From contig WIXG01000077.1 in the NCBI GenBank assembly GCA_009869945.1, forward strand, positions 186,001 through 250,000: a stretch of 64,000 nt of DNA, given 5' to 3'. Of the stretch, positions 14,901 through 29,900 are shown piece by piece (position 1 is the first letter of the stretch; every line of letters starts with the position of its first letter). The translations under genes were made by a program, and so were the position numbers. The notes under the pieces were generated by a model. That model searched no databases. It was given only the letters and a program-made list of their open reading frames with translations, and was not told where the DNA came from. Source of the stretch: Mesaphorura yosii (taxonomy: Eukaryota; Arthropoda; Collembola; Poduromorpha; Tullbergiidae).

Positions 14901-17900
14901 CTCTCGACAAATGGAAAGTTGGGAAATGAAAATTTGATTGACGTTATGAATTTGAATGAAGGAACAAACAAAGCTCGGAATGAAGGAAGAAATACAAAAC
15001 TTTAATTTATTGTGACAAGTTATAAAAATATCCCCTGAAGAATCAAATCATCATCATCAAGATACTTGACAAATGGTATGAAGGGGAAGCCACGAGAGAA
15101 AATCCGGGCACAACTGAGGCTCATTTCGCAATTGCTATTCCCTCGAATTTCGCAATGCCCATTTGCCTATTTGACGTCAGATTCCTTTGAAGCCGAGAGA
15201 TGAAAGTATTCACTGTGAAATTTCAGGCTTTGGCCTAAGTTAGTTTTGGGGAACAGGGAAAAAAAAAAGTCATGAGAGAAAACTGTTCGATTTTATTTTT
15301 ATTTTTCCGTGGAGAAATTGCCTTACTTCTTCATCCAGGATTTCTGGTTCCTTCCGAGCAGGAAGAAATCGATTTTTATGTGTATGATTGTACGCGTTTT
15401 GTGGATGGACTCAAAATAACTGTACCCAAGAGTAAATTCTGTGCCAAAGCAAAATATTGTGCAAAAGGCAAAATAGCACAACAGCGTGAGTGAGACAAAG
15501 ATCAAAAAATAATAAAAACAAGGGTCCCAGCTCCGAGTGTTTGCGTGAATCCTACTGGAGCCGTATGTAAATGCTCTACGCGCATTGCACGACACGGAAC
15601 ATAAAAGGTACACAATTTGATTCCGTGAAATGTACGTAATCTATAACCTAGTTTCGTTCGTGTACGGTATGAAAATTTGAAGAAAAAGACTTTTGAGATT
15701 TTACAGCCCATATATATTCTTAAAATGTCCAGATGTACGGTGAGTTATAGCTCATAGCATATGCAGCTTATTGCGACAGCGACCTGCAATAAAGCATTTT
15801 CTTACCAGCAAATGGTTTGCTCGTATTTTGGTTCAAGTTTCACGCACACGCAAGACGACATTCTCGTAATTCGCGCATATTTAAAATACACGCGTTAGAA
15901 AGCAGAAAACCAGTTTTAGCTGAGCAACAAACGCAGCCCTTCTGAGAATCATATGAATGTGTCAATTTGTAGGATGAAGGGTCCAGATTGGTTTTCATGG
16001 TCATAATGCGGCGGCTTGTGTCGACTGACATTAATTGTAAAGCTTCCAGGAATAATTTCCTTTAAAGAAAAATTGCACTCATTTCTACGCTCATTCGGTG
16101 TGCGAATTCTCCGCCCCAACGATAGTAAGGACTGATGTGGAAAAGGAAAGAAAGAAATTGCGACCATTTCTCAATTTAATAAACGAATGCGTTGATAGGA
16201 AAACCGTAATACAATCTACCAGCCATAGCAAGGCGGCGAGTGGTTGCACTTGCATGGTGAAGGAATAAGAAATTGACTTACAGACAACTTTGAGCCTCCA
16301 CGAATCTTCGATTGCACTTCCAGGTAAAAGTGGATTTTCACTTCTGCACATAAGGCGTTGGCCATCAAGTGAAGCAGTCGGGATAAGTGAAAGTCTTGAC
16401 ACTGAAGTGTTACTTGATCGCGAGTCCTATATGAAGGTAATCAAACATTTATTGAACATATTATTATATGTACTGAGTTTTCCCTGCTATGTACCCCGCG
16501 ATGAACTGCAAAGCTTGACTTTTTCTCTTTTTCCAGCAGAAATGCACACTTGCAGTTAGGGAGCATCCAACTGCGCACGCTTCTGATAATGGCGAGCAAG
16601 ATTGTAAGAAAGTCTGAGTAAATAATTCAACAACTTTGTACTTTATACAATCATCGTCTAGTTCACCACTCGCGAAGTCTGCCAGCACCAGACTCCTAAG
16701 ACGGGCAACTCAGCCTGGACTAACAAGTACACGAACTCGCTCAACTACCGCTACCACTACCTCAATTTGTGCCTTCAAACTAGACTACCGGAAAATGTTG
16801 CTCCTAAACTACCTTTCAACAAATCAACATTTTGCTTGATTGGCTCTTTTCGTCTTCGGATTTTGAAGTATGCATGCCCAGCTGCCTGATCAAACACCAT
16901 TGTGATGAGTCAGCAATTAAACGGGCGGTGATGACGGAAATCAATTTACTGAAAAGAGGTTTCTTCGCTTAATTACGAGACCTCAGTTGGCCTAACTATC
17001 AGCTGGCAACTATTTACAATTCGCAATCATCAGCCCCTGCCTTTTTGGCCTCCGCATTGATTAAGCGAAACAACTCGAAATGCGCCTAATTAAAATATCT
17101 AATATTAGACAAATTAAGTACAGAAAAGAAAACATAAACATGAAACACCGACCAACGAATTCTCAGCATTGACGCTCTTCTTTAATTGAAACCGCCTACT
17201 AAAGAACTACCCACATTCGTCTAAGTTGGGAAAATTTATCTTGAAGTTGGATGTAGCTTAGACCCTTAATTAAAATCCTTCTGTTTTTGAGCATGTTAAT
17301 ATTTAAATGCTCCTCGAGACACAGCGCAGTACTTTCATTTTGTGCTATGAATATTGACGAAGGTTAAAATAAACGAAAACATGATATTTCATGTTTTGAT
17401 TGCTGATGTTTAATAATTTTGAAGTGCGTCATTGCTCCGAAAATAGATTGACCCATCTGAAGTCGCTTGTTGTTCATCCATTTAGGAGATTACATATGGA
17501 TAAAAGTATTTGACCCCGAAATTTTCAAAAGCAGTCGACTAACCTCCGCTTTTCCACCTTTCAATTCTTGACTGTCCAGCCAAAACGTGATTTGCGGTGC
17601 TGGATGTGAGCCCCATGATTCGCAAATAATTTCGTACTGCATATCGGTCGAAAGTTGGGTGTGATGGTGAAGAAGTGAGACCGTCAAAGGACGCACTGAA
17701 AACAATTATTCGTCATTGTTATGCTGAAAGCTTTTAATTACGCGCCCGGCACGCACGTGGAGAAAGTGTACAGGAAGGGTCACCCAGAGAGCGAGCCATG
17801 CCCTCGCCACTGCTATTGCTAATGCATTCCTCAAATATAAATTATTTCCTTTTGTATTTGCAGATCAATAGGCTGATGCATTAGCCCCGTTCTTACAATA

Positions 17901-20900
17901 CGTTATTATTACCCGTTGTTCATCTCAGTGGGCAGGCCATATTGTTCTCGCTTTGTTCGGAGAATTTTATTACTACCGTTATTTTAGGAACAGTGGAATA
18001 TTAATACTGCCCATGCCAAGCAGTAAGGACAAGCCCCACAATCGAAAACAATTTATTCTCTCATCCTGACCGACCACAACATGAGTTCACACTCATGTCT
18101 TTCCGCTTCGACACAATTGTTTTGTTTTAGTTTTGTCGGCCCTCGAGCCCTGCTGAGAACAGTTAACGTTCACAGCACAGCAGAATTCAGGGTTCACTCT
18201 CCCACTGCCTCGAAAACCTGATTTGGCCTTTGCTGGGTGACATCGATAATTTAGACTTCACGTTGCTCAACCACTGCCGTTTCTTACAATGCAGTCGAAC
18301 AAGCTTTTAAACTCTCGTGCCATGTTCCATGTCGTGGTGTGGCGTGTCGCTTTATGAGAGCCAGAAATTTATGGGTTAAATGTGAATCAGATTGCGGTAA
18401 TAAATTAAATTAATGTAGTCTATTAATACCGTGAATGGCGGAATGGCCTTTTCGCAATTAGAAGCCTTTATGAGACAATTGGAAGAAATATGTGGAAAAT
18501 TTGCAGTTTTGCATCGCTAATAAAAGCGACAGTCCTCCCGTGCGCGTACCTCCAATCCGAACCAGACCGGGTCAGAACAGGGCACGAAGGACGTAGCGTT
18601 GGAACCATAATCAAATTACTTAAACTGTTTTTGCTTGAGTAGGCCATTATCCAAAATAATAATTATGAATCGACGTGACCAAAGCGAATACGTTATAATA
18701 AGCAATGAAAGATAAATATTAAAAAGCAAAGACCATGCGCGGTCGAGTGAACTGTTCAATAATCTACTAATCAAAAGGTTAATATGGCCCGCATCTGTAT
18801 AGTAAAACACGACTAGCCAAAGTTGCGGATTCGCCAGCGACCAGAGATTGCAGGTCACGAGTGCGTACCGATCATTATATCAGATTTACAATCTAATAAC
18901 GAGAGGCACCGATCGAAATATGTGATTTTCCATTATATCTCAATGTGGCGAGTGGGAGTGAGAGTGAGTCTATGCACAGCAAAAAGTGAAAGTGACTTCT
19001 TCACCAAAAAGGCAATTTATTTCCAAAAATTCGTTCATGCAACCGGGCGCCCAAGCTCGCTGCTGTGCTCTGCCTTCAATCACAGTGTAGCAAACTATGG
19101 GAAATAGAACTTCCACTCTGCAATGTACCCAGTGATATTTGTTCGTTAAGCGTAATGGTGTATCGGTACGGAATCCAATCAAAACTAAAAATTATGGACT
19201 CGAACAATGAACTCCACATCTGCTGTGCTGCAAAAAATATACTCTTACCATCCACGTTTGTTTTTGCGCGGTGTAATTATGCTGAGAGATGCAAAATGCA
19301 AATCTGGCGCACGCCGAATTACGCGTCACACTCACATGTGCATTGGCATTCCTAAAGTTCAAAGCCATGCGAGTAAACAACAGCTCCCGGGAACCCGAGC
19401 GCTCAGAGCTGAAAGAGTAACAGCGTATGATTTAATTTTGAATGTTTACACACACAAATGTACACCTGTAGAAATATTATTCAAATTGTGCAAAGGATTT
19501 TGCACTGCGATGCACATGCTTTATCTTTGCCTTGTATTTGCATGCTCGCATGGCGTACGCACTTCCGTTATTCCGGAGATAAACAAAAATTACATTTTCC
19601 ACCTAACTTGCTCTGCAGTTTGTTTGCTTAGTAAAATAGACGGAGAGAGAAATGAGTACGAGACACAGCAGAAACGCACGAATTCGGAACCAGATAAAAG
19701 ATATCGAATACAGCCACCCAATAGCAGCAGCTTGGACATTAAAACAGTGCAATGCAGTAGTGAGAGATTTAATACCTCGCCAAAAATGAGGACCGTCGCA
19801 TTGCATTACACTGAAAATCGTGTAGATGTAATTTTCACCAATGATTCAATCTCGACCAGAAATACATAGGACCGTGTTTTATTGTACAACTCCGATGGCA
19901 GTGCGAGAGATATAATGTACTGATACGGAGGCTAATGTTTTTATAAGCTTTTAACACAGTTGTTGTTAAATCGTAGATCAAGTGACCGGCGGCATCAGCA
20001 ATGGCATGGCGCGGTTCAGTGACAAGACGGGCGAGTAATGGACTTGATATTGGTTTGGTGGGAGCACAAGGCAAAGCAAGAACAGAAACTGAAGCGAGGG
20101 AAGATAGTGGGAGCTGAGACAGCAGAAAAAATAAAGTTGGCACGACATCATGCCCGCTCCAACCTGCATTGCCACGCAATGATAGAAATACAGACACGAA
20201 CGGTTACTTACAGTTCAATTCGATGGTGACAGTCTTGGAAATAGGAGGGGAAAGCAGAGTATTAAATGCCCGACAGGCCAAACGGGCTCGGTGGTGACTC
20301 CTTTGAATATTTGGCACCGAAATGTGATTTATCACCTCTCGCTCGTTCTCAATGTGGTACGAAGAGTCCACCAGCTCGTCGTTCAGGTACCAGTGCACCC
20401 GGGGACTCGGATTACCTACGACGCAAATCATAAAGACATTTCATTAGGGGCTGCACGGATCCGAGGAACAAAGGAGACCATTATTTTTGTTATCCCACCA
20501 ACAATTACATGGCGAGCAAAGCATGGCATGGCAGGGTTCTTGTTTCATCACCACTAAATACGAACTGATTCATTTTCGGTTGCGGTTGAGCAGAGATGAA
20601 TGAACGCATTTTATTGCTACGACTTGGGAGAACGAAAGCTGTGCGTTGTGGAGTCTGTATACATTTACACATATGCTTCAAATGAAATTAATGATGCGAA
20701 AGAAATGTCCGTGGGCATAATTGGTGAACAACGCAACCCAGCATCGCGCCAGCTTGTTCTGTGAAGCTGTGCAACAGTACAGCTTCACAGCACAGAACCG
20801 TCTGCATAGCGAGTGGTGGTTTGGTCATTAACTTGGATACCACGCCATAAACGAGGAAAGCTGAATGCACACTTTTACTTCAACGCTAAACTGTAAAGTG

Positions 20901-23900
20901 GGAGATTACTTTTACTTTATGACGGAGAAACAATAAGCGTGGGCCCAGAGAACCTCATTCGATCGCAACATTTTCGGGTATCAATAAAGAACAGCTGAGC
21001 ATTCTCTCGTAAAATGAGCTTTTACTAATGATTTACAAAATTGCATGGCGCACGTTAATTGTGAAATGTTAAATGAAATCGTTTCATGAACATGAACCGA
21101 TAGATTATGTCCTGCTACTCAAGACCACAACCAAAGCGCATTTTTTCTCTTTTGTGGTTTACTTGTTTTAATATGCTCAAATTAAAATTCTCAATTCTTG
21201 CACAATGATTTGCTGAGCTTACCTCCGCGTACAATGCAAGTCAGTTCCAAGGTTGAACCCTCACGAAATGGACCCACTTCACCCCGTGAACTCAGACCCA
21301 TATTTTCATATATCAGTGGTTCGTCAGGAGGCACTGCAAAAAACAAAAGTAGCGAATATGAATGAAAATCAATACTAACGACTCGTAAGTAACAACATAT
21401 AAAACACGTGCTTGCTAATTACAGCACGGTACGGCACGGTGCCAAACACAGTTACCGACCCACCGAAACTTTACATGCTACAGCAAACTAGCAGCTCACC
21501 TTTTTGCTCGCTTGCCTGCAATCATGATAAATTGTTGTGTTGTTGCTGTGCGTCTGTGCACCAGCACGTGTAAAGGAAACGCGCTACGCAACGAAATCCT
21601 GCCAAGGCCAATTTTGTGTGCCGATCGCATTTCGCTAGTTCGCTACACTTCACAGGAAATCTGTCAACATGCCTCGAGTCTTCCACGATATATTGATCCA
21701 TCGAATCGCTAATGTAAATTTGCGTAAAGAGGAAGGAAAGGAAAGGCAAGTGAAAGCAAGAAGGTGACAAATTCCTTCACTCCACACAAGGCCATTCTCT
21801 TACGATCCATTTTCTTGGTTCTCTGGCGTATTATTATTCATTACTTATTCACTTGCTCCCATCACACTACATTATTATGCTTTTATGTAAACAGAATGCA
21901 TCGGCGGTGGTACCAAGTGCCACTGCCACTGTCAGTACGTGAGGCGCGATGCAGATACAGAGCACGGTTAAGTTAATAAAGTTCACGTTTCACTTGCTCC
22001 CACGCGTTACATTGAACCGTGTAATAATATTAAGTGCCTGTGCATGTGAACGCAGTTCAGCTGAGAACAGGTTCAATGTTCCAGGAACCAAGCCCGGTGT
22101 TGATGTTTTCATTTCGAATGTCTTTTCCCTGTTAAGTGCTCCGGTGCGGAGCGCGGCGCGTTTCACTATATCTTAATTAAGTGTTGTGTGTGCAGTACAA
22201 ACTTTATTGCATAATCAATGGCACGCGTATTTGCATAAGATACGCAATTCGCCTCGCTAAATGCGTACGCGTGCCGCATGCGAACCGCGTTAATGTATAA
22301 ATCTGCCTTTCACCGCACCGCACAGCACCTCTTCAGGCTCCAGGACACTGGGCACGCGCATTACTCATTCAGGAGAGAACGCTTAATGTTTTTAATAAAG
22401 GACATTTTAATACCGCGTTGACTTTAAAAGCATGTGTTAATGAACTGAGCATGGGCGCATTGCGTTACAGTGTCTCTCGCAGCCGCAGCGCTGCTGTTGC
22501 GAAAGTATATCATTATTAATTCTTTGTACATTTATGAGTACCACGAAACGCTGAGTGGTGAATGAATATGAGATGCCCTTCATCATTGCCATCGCGGAAC
22601 GCGGAAGACGGAAGAAAGTACAAAAGAAGAGGCGCAGGTGTGCGAGGAGCGAATGTTTTAATAATCGCGAAAATGTGGACGATGATGAAGAGGAAAAGAA
22701 TATAAAATGTACCAGATTAAAATGGCGGTGATGAGATGAAGATGATGCATTGACACAGAACGCTACTGCGGCACGGAACGGTGAGATGAGGTACGGCGGT
22801 GATGAGCGGAGTGGAGAAAGCAAAAGACAGATGCAAAGAAGAAAGGTTGAAGCGGATGAGAGAAAAAAGTTGGATCTTCTTCTTGAATCCTTCATCTTCG
22901 TCATATATTCTTTTCATTAATTCATTAAAAAGGAAGTGGTTGTTGAGGATCAGGTCGGAAGCCTTTTTCATTCACTACCGTCAACTCGAAGCTGCACGGT
23001 TCATCTATTCAGGCATTCATTTAAACCTTCTCTATATTCATATTCTTGTTAGTCGCTCTTTGATGCTTTGCTGCCACTGCCACGGCTTTCTCTCTCCGCT
23101 CTTTCTTTTATCCTTCCATTATTATCGTCATACCTTTCGCGATAACGCAGGGAGAATTTGTTTCAATGGCACGGAGAAAGTTATACAGCCCAGCCGTAGT
23201 TTAGAATGTAGAATCTGGGCTAAGGCACATAACTTATGCAAAAACTTTCTCTTTATACCCATCACGCCAGGATTTGACAATACTCGTTCATTTTTACTCC
23301 TCGATCTCCGTCTTCAGCACACGCACACGGCAGAATCTCAGTCTCTCAGTCTCAGAATTTTGGCATGGGTGCTTTCTTCGTTTGGGAGAGTTTCACCTTG
23401 TATGCAGCTCCTGTGGCCTGTGGTTGTAGTCACGGGCGCTGGACGCAGTTGGAAGATATTGCCCCAGATATGTCACAGGGCCTTATTACGAATGGATAAT
23501 GTGAGAGTGTCCGCTGTGGTCGGAAGGGAAGGTTAGTTCTCCGTTGGGAGGTTGAAAATGCGTTCATGAGGTCCGGTTGCGGACTTTCGGCGACATTTTC
23601 GTCGACAAACGCGCAAATTAAATATCACGAAGCCGCATGAAAAAATCATATTGTATGCCGTGTATGACAGTTCTGGTGTCATACTTCTCTCCATTTCCTC
23701 GAAGAGATAGGATTCTTGAGTTGCCACGCAATGTGTGATTTCCAAAAATAAATTAATTATACATTCCGAACTGAACTTATTCCAACACCAACACTAAAAG
23801 TACAATGAATATTGATTCTTGTAACCTTATTTCATGCTCTACATGTTCCACATCCGATTATTATGGTATAAATGTATGAGGAGGAAATGGAAATGATCAG

Positions 23901-26900
23901 AGGAAAGGCAGGCTGGTGTTCAGCGTGGATGCGCAGGATACGGATTGAATGGCAAGAAAAATTGATGAGGAAGACAAGCTCGTGATCATGCTATGCCATG
24001 TTGTAGTTGGAAGGATGTGAAGGAATACGAGAATCCTTCAGAGAAACCAAACTTATTGACGACATGAAGAGAAATTCGGAGAAGTGTGGAAGCGAGAGAA
24101 AAATTGATCGCACATCATCCTTCTCACTTCTCATCACATCATATGTCTTTTCTACTCCGTCGATTATCTTCTCCTTGCAGTCCAATTCAATCTATTTTAT
24201 CATTTTCGTGTTTTTCGGCTGCCTGCCACCGATTCCTTGACTAATGTGATAGTAATAATGCCTATCAATACCTAATCACAAGAATTCGCAGCGCACTGCA
24301 TGTGCACTTGAAGCAGGGATTGCGCTTTGCTTTCTGCCTTCCACTAACTGTCAACGGAACCTTTTAGCGTAATTAGATGGAATCAATATAGCCAGTAAAG
24401 TTCCTTACTAAAAGTAACCAGGCACGTCGTAAAAGCACCTCAGGCGAATCTAAATTAGTTATGTATGAACTATTGAAAGTGTCTTCCACTTACCGACAAC
24501 TGTGAGGTTGAGACGAGTCTCCCGGCTTGGCGAATTTCTGCAAAATGAAACGGATTTAATACGTATGGAATGTTTTAAACGCACACACAAAATCGATTGC
24601 ACCGTTTGAGCAGTAGCACGATTTGCTAATTATTAGCTTTTAGCCATAAAATCTAATCTAAAATGTAGCCCATGTAATTATATGAGTAAACAGTTATTAC
24701 GCAGTATTCAGCATTTACGAACCTGAAATCCACGCGGCAGCGGTAAATTCCTTGATCCGAGACTCGCACGCCTTCCACGACCAGCTTGGCTGGCTCGGAT
24801 ACGGTCCGGAAGTGTGCACGCTTCCCGAATGGTACATCTGCAGTCCAGTGTTTGGCACCACTAAATGGCTTCCCACGTATATCAAGACTGTCATTCAACA
24901 GAAAATAAAAAAAGTTATACGTTTAAATGTTTAATTCGTGATACTAAAGTCCTCTCACGTCCAAACTAAAATTCAATATTACAAAGAAGCCCGTGATGTA
25001 ATCTCGCGAGCTAAGAAAATAAAGCAGCATTTAACCATCGTTAGCACTTTCGACGCCGTGTCTGCTGCTGCCACGTCGCTGTCGGTTCCACCGGGTGCAT
25101 TCACCCTGATTATCCACGTCGCGTGAAGCAGTTCAGCTCGGCCAACAACGAAGCTTGGCTCCGAAAGCTCCGTTTCGAAAGAATGCATTTTCAGAACCAA
25201 ATTATCTTTCTCTCTCTTCCGGAAACCGCACATCAACATGGGGCTTAATTCACATGCACTTTCCAACGTGCCTGAGAAAGTGGCTTGCGTGAGCCAAGAA
25301 ACAGGCACGTGGAAAGTGGAGAGCATATTTTCGAGACAAACAGAATAGCTAATGCATCAGCACAGTTAAATGAACTAACAAGTAAATTATAACAAGCGTG
25401 CGGAGGCAAGCATTGAATCTCAAGCGAGCAGCAGCAGCAGCTCTCACCACCACAACTGGATATAAATTCTCTAAAGACAACTTAAGTACGTTTTAAAACT
25501 GGAGAAACAAAAAATAAGTGCATTATGGAATTACTTTCATTGGATGGAATGAAAAATTAATTTTCCTTTGTCTGAGCTTGCACTCTTCCCTACCCAAGGC
25601 TTTCAACCTAGCTACAAGCATTTCCACTTTTGGTTTAAGGTTCGCGTTTTCAAAGACAAGATATGTTTCCAATAAGTCAGGGTTCATTTCTCTCCTCAGA
25701 CGTGCACCAGTTCGGAGATCGCTTGCTTCTACTTCTTGCCTGGGAGCTTGCTTGCTTGCCTTCTTATCCTGCATGCATACAATAATCAAGCCACCAACCC
25801 AAACCAAGAAATATTTTATTTGGCTAATGTATCCCGGAACTCCGGGTTGAGACGTCTCTACTGAAATATTGCATTAAAACCAAGAAATTATGGGATCCGA
25901 GACTTTGGTTCCATGCATCAGTCGAGAAAACCTCAACATCTCAAAAATGCCTTCTGGGAAAACACGTCACGCCATGTCAGCTATGCTCTTGCATTCTAGT
26001 GCGTTGTAATAATGGTATCAGGTTTCTGACTCCACTTCTCGAAGAAATGAGCTTATTACATTTCCTTGCATGCATTGACAAAGAGAAAAACCTGACCAAC
26101 TCACAATCGCCGCTAATATTACTTAGTACTTACGATTGCGAATTGCTCGGCAGGAACATTACTCTTCCCCGCTGCTCTTTTTTTAAAGCGTAGCAGGTAA
26201 GAAGTAAAAATATTTTCATTTATACAAAACACGACAACTGATCATTTCGCTGGTAGTACGGTATTTGTTTTACATCTTGTAACAAGAACAAGGAACTGCC
26301 GTGCGTGCGGGCAAGGAACATGAAATGCAGCAAAAAACAAGGCAGGGTACCACACCCGAACTAGTAATTCATTTTTATCTCGCCAACGACTCGCGGCTCA
26401 GGAACAGAGCCGCAGGAGCGAGCACAATGCATTTATGGTTGATTATGGCGAGGAGGGAGGACATGCAATCCACGAAGAAAGTAGGATGTTCTTTTCAGGT
26501 TTCGGGAAAGAAAGCAGCAGGTAAGCAAAAAGTGGGAAAAAAAGCTTGAGAAACATTTTTTGTGCTTTTCTTACAGGATTTTTACACGTTATAATGTTAT
26601 TACGTAAGACATTCATGCATGTGAACGATGTGGAGTGAGCATGCATGCAGGCACCCGGCCAGGAATGAAAGGAGCCGAAATTTATTACGAGGAGAGAACA
26701 AAAAAGAAAGAAAAGAAAGATATGAAATGGTAATTACATGACCAAAACCATACTTGACGATAAATTAAATTAGTACAAGAGTTTTCTCCTGCTTGCTTCC
26801 TCTTCCTTGCTGGTCGTGCTCGTGCCCGCGCCGTAGAAGGGGAGCGAGACAGCAAATGTGATGGCGAAGGTAGTCGGGCTAATAATGGCATTACACGAGT

Positions 26901-29900
26901 ATGTTTTGCACTGCATACGTAAAAGCAGAAGCAATCGTAAATGTAGCTAACAAGTTAACCAAAGGCCATGGGAGCCCAAGACACAAAGAGAGGAAAATAT
27001 TACCGTTCACATTCGTATGTTATATGTTGCTTAGAGCATCGATAAATCTTTCCTGAACCCGCGAGCTCGCCTGCACTTGGCCAATCTTAAAAAGTACTAA
27101 TAATCATACGCGTATTCATGCCTGCTAAGAACTGTGGACTCAATGAGACTATTTTTGGCTCGCTGGCCGAGCTTCCGCATGCTCTTTGATATTTATACTC
27201 GCAAGCATTGCTAATTCATTCTACAAGGAGAACAACACGCGTTTTATTGTGGAGCAGGTAAGAAGGTAAGAAATTACTCCAATGAGAAAATTTGCAGGAG
27301 TTGAGGCAAGAAAAACAAATATTTTAAAACTTGATGGATAATATTACATTACATTTGTAATTTAAAACTTCCTGCAGCTTTCTTGTACGCTACTCCAATG
27401 TGTAGCACGCTAGTAATAATAATGCAACGAAAATAATTACCGCCATAGTCCACGGAGTCGCGGCTTTCAATCAGACCAAATTATACAGGCATGCACAATT
27501 TTTCCTGAGGCACTTTTTTATGCTGTTGCTGAGCGAGCAATTAGCACACGCAAAATTACACGGCGCGAGGCACAGTTGAAAGTTTAAAAATTATTGTTCT
27601 AATAAATATCTTACGTGCAGTGTGGCTTGGCTGCCCAGTAAAATAATACGTTTTGGTCAGCATTAATTAACCATTTACATGAAATTTGGCATTAAATTAC
27701 GTTAATTTCGGGCGAACTTTGGACTTTGCGTCTGTGTGGCAATAAATTGCGAGAGGGGCCGCGCAAAAGTGACTTGCAGCAGACTGCACCCACTTTTACT
27801 CCTAGTTTATCTCACCATAAGTTTCAGGAGGGAATGCTTGGGACCGACCATAATTTTATGGCTGTGGAAGGAAAGTCTGGCCCTGTACAGCGACAAGATT
27901 TCAAACTCCTTTTTTCATGTTGTACTGCAAGTTTTCCTACTATATATTATTTGTCGCGGATGTTTCGCCTCACGCCTTGCCAGCTTGGTCAGACAAGCAG
28001 TTTAAGTCTGATTTGCCTCACGTATTCACGCGGACGGCGATTCTTTCGCAGTAAAGCCACCATGTGCTGAATCTGCAGGACATGAAAATATTTTAATCTG
28101 GACAGCTCTACAATATGGGGCTGACGTTGACCATCAATTTTCCCAGTGGTAGTAGTACGCATTATTATAAAGAAATTGCGTATGCAATATTATGACGTTA
28201 TAGCAATCCACGGAAAGCGTAGGTTAGTAAATCTCGAAAGGCGATAGACTGTGCCACAATATTTTCCTCACGCCGCGCACCAAAGCGAGAGCTGCCTTTC
28301 CAGGGCTGAAGGAATCTTGGGCACGTGAAGAACAAGTGCAAGTTCCCGAATGATAAGTTATGGATATGGAATTTGAAAATGAAAAGATACCAACTCAAGT
28401 TGGGATAAGGCAATGGAAAGGAATCGACTTGTGCGAGAACCGAAGTCAGAGTAAAGTTACGGCAGAAATTTGAGGGAAGAAAGTGAGAAAACGAGAGCTA
28501 AAGTGAAAGTCTTTTATTTTAAAAGTTTTTTCTTCAGTTTTCCGTGAAATAGGAAAATATGACTATCGATCGACGCGATTCTTCATTGCTTAGCAGGCGA
28601 TGGCCCGTTTGTGCGTGCGTTTTGCGTACGACAAACAGTTTAAAAGAGTTCTGATCAAATATGTCAGATAAACTGGGAGAATTTGTGCCTTTCTGTACGC
28701 ATAGATTACAACGTACATTGCGCGAGGAGGGCGCCGAATTAAACAGAAAGAAGAGCAGCAAAAGCAAACTTGTTCAGCTCAGTCGTGAGCAGAGCACGTG
28801 TATTTGAATATGAAAATATTTGTGAACAATTTACGACGAGTGGAGTCGCTGAGCACGTTCTCGTGTTCGTTCCTCCTGGAATTTGCCTTACAAAATCATT
28901 CGCATCCTTTGCACAATTTCTGAGAATTTCGTGAAAACATTTGAACGTGAGGATGTCACGTTGCATCCTTTCTTGCATCCCTGAACTTGAACCCTACTGC
29001 ATTCATTTCCCTTATGCGTGCTCTCTTATGATGTAATTGTCAGCACCGAGAGAAAGATGAAAGTGTTAAATTATGCAAATATATTAAATACTTATCTTCA
29101 TCATCTGCAGATGAAATGGTAAATACCGTGCTTTATAAATCGGGTCCTCGCCTCGCTCGCTCGAAAGCAGAGTAAACAGCAGATGATAGAGCACGGACAT
29201 AATGCCAAACGACGCTAAGTGGCATTGTAGAAAGAAAGTGTTTTGACAGGTTGAGCTGAAATGCGCGCGGTTCGAGTTATTTTAAATTCATTCAAACTCT
29301 CCTATTTAATACAGGACTCTGCGCTGTGTTGTACTGCTACTACCACTACTACTTCCATTATTGTGGAATAGGTTTTCCTGGTATCTTAATGCGAACTGAC
29401 ATTCCCTTCATCAATCCAGTGCCAAGGCGTGGTGACAGAATTTGGTAGAGAAAGTGCGCACAAAATTTCTTGTTCATGAATCTGTCGTGGCCCACAAATT
29501 CGGCATCAACTTCATCCAGAATCTGAGAATTCTCACCCAGCCAAATAAGGCGAGAACGACATCAATATTCGCTTTCTCTATTTTCCCAATCGCCTGGATA
29601 TAATAACGCTTGCTTTGCCAATGCTATGTAATTGGTCAACTTATATGTTTTTCTAGTCACTTAAGTATAGGTGCTACTTTTTTCTACTGCCTTAACTCAT
29701 AAACTCATTCGGAGAAGTACAACTGATATTTGCTTTTCTTTCTTCTCTTAACCGAACTACTTGTTTTATGTCTTGTGATCTTGTATCTCCTTGAATTCTG
29801 TGTCCATTCTTTAACTAAACGCTGACTGATGTTTTATGTTTTGATCACATCGCATTACACTGTTTATTGGGCGGTTGACGACTGGCCTAGGTTGCCGGTG

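Larger units (their letters stand above)
16427..20211. other. Side-like introns 7 and 8 around exon 8
   Basis: Introns of 1117 and 2516 bp flank exon 8. The only unusual content is a 220-codon plus-strand open frame at 19207-19869, antisense to the host gene; see the separate entry. Confidence 0.65.

Noticed and set aside
20756-20798. Hairpin considered as a miRNA precursor
   Set aside because: The stem is about 15 bp with an 8-nt loop, shorter than the usual metazoan precursor.
22437-22904. 155-codon minus-strand frame rich in Leu, Ser and Phe
   Set aside because: It mirrors purine-rich plus-strand DNA, where stops are scarce, and does not fit the exon phases of the host gene.
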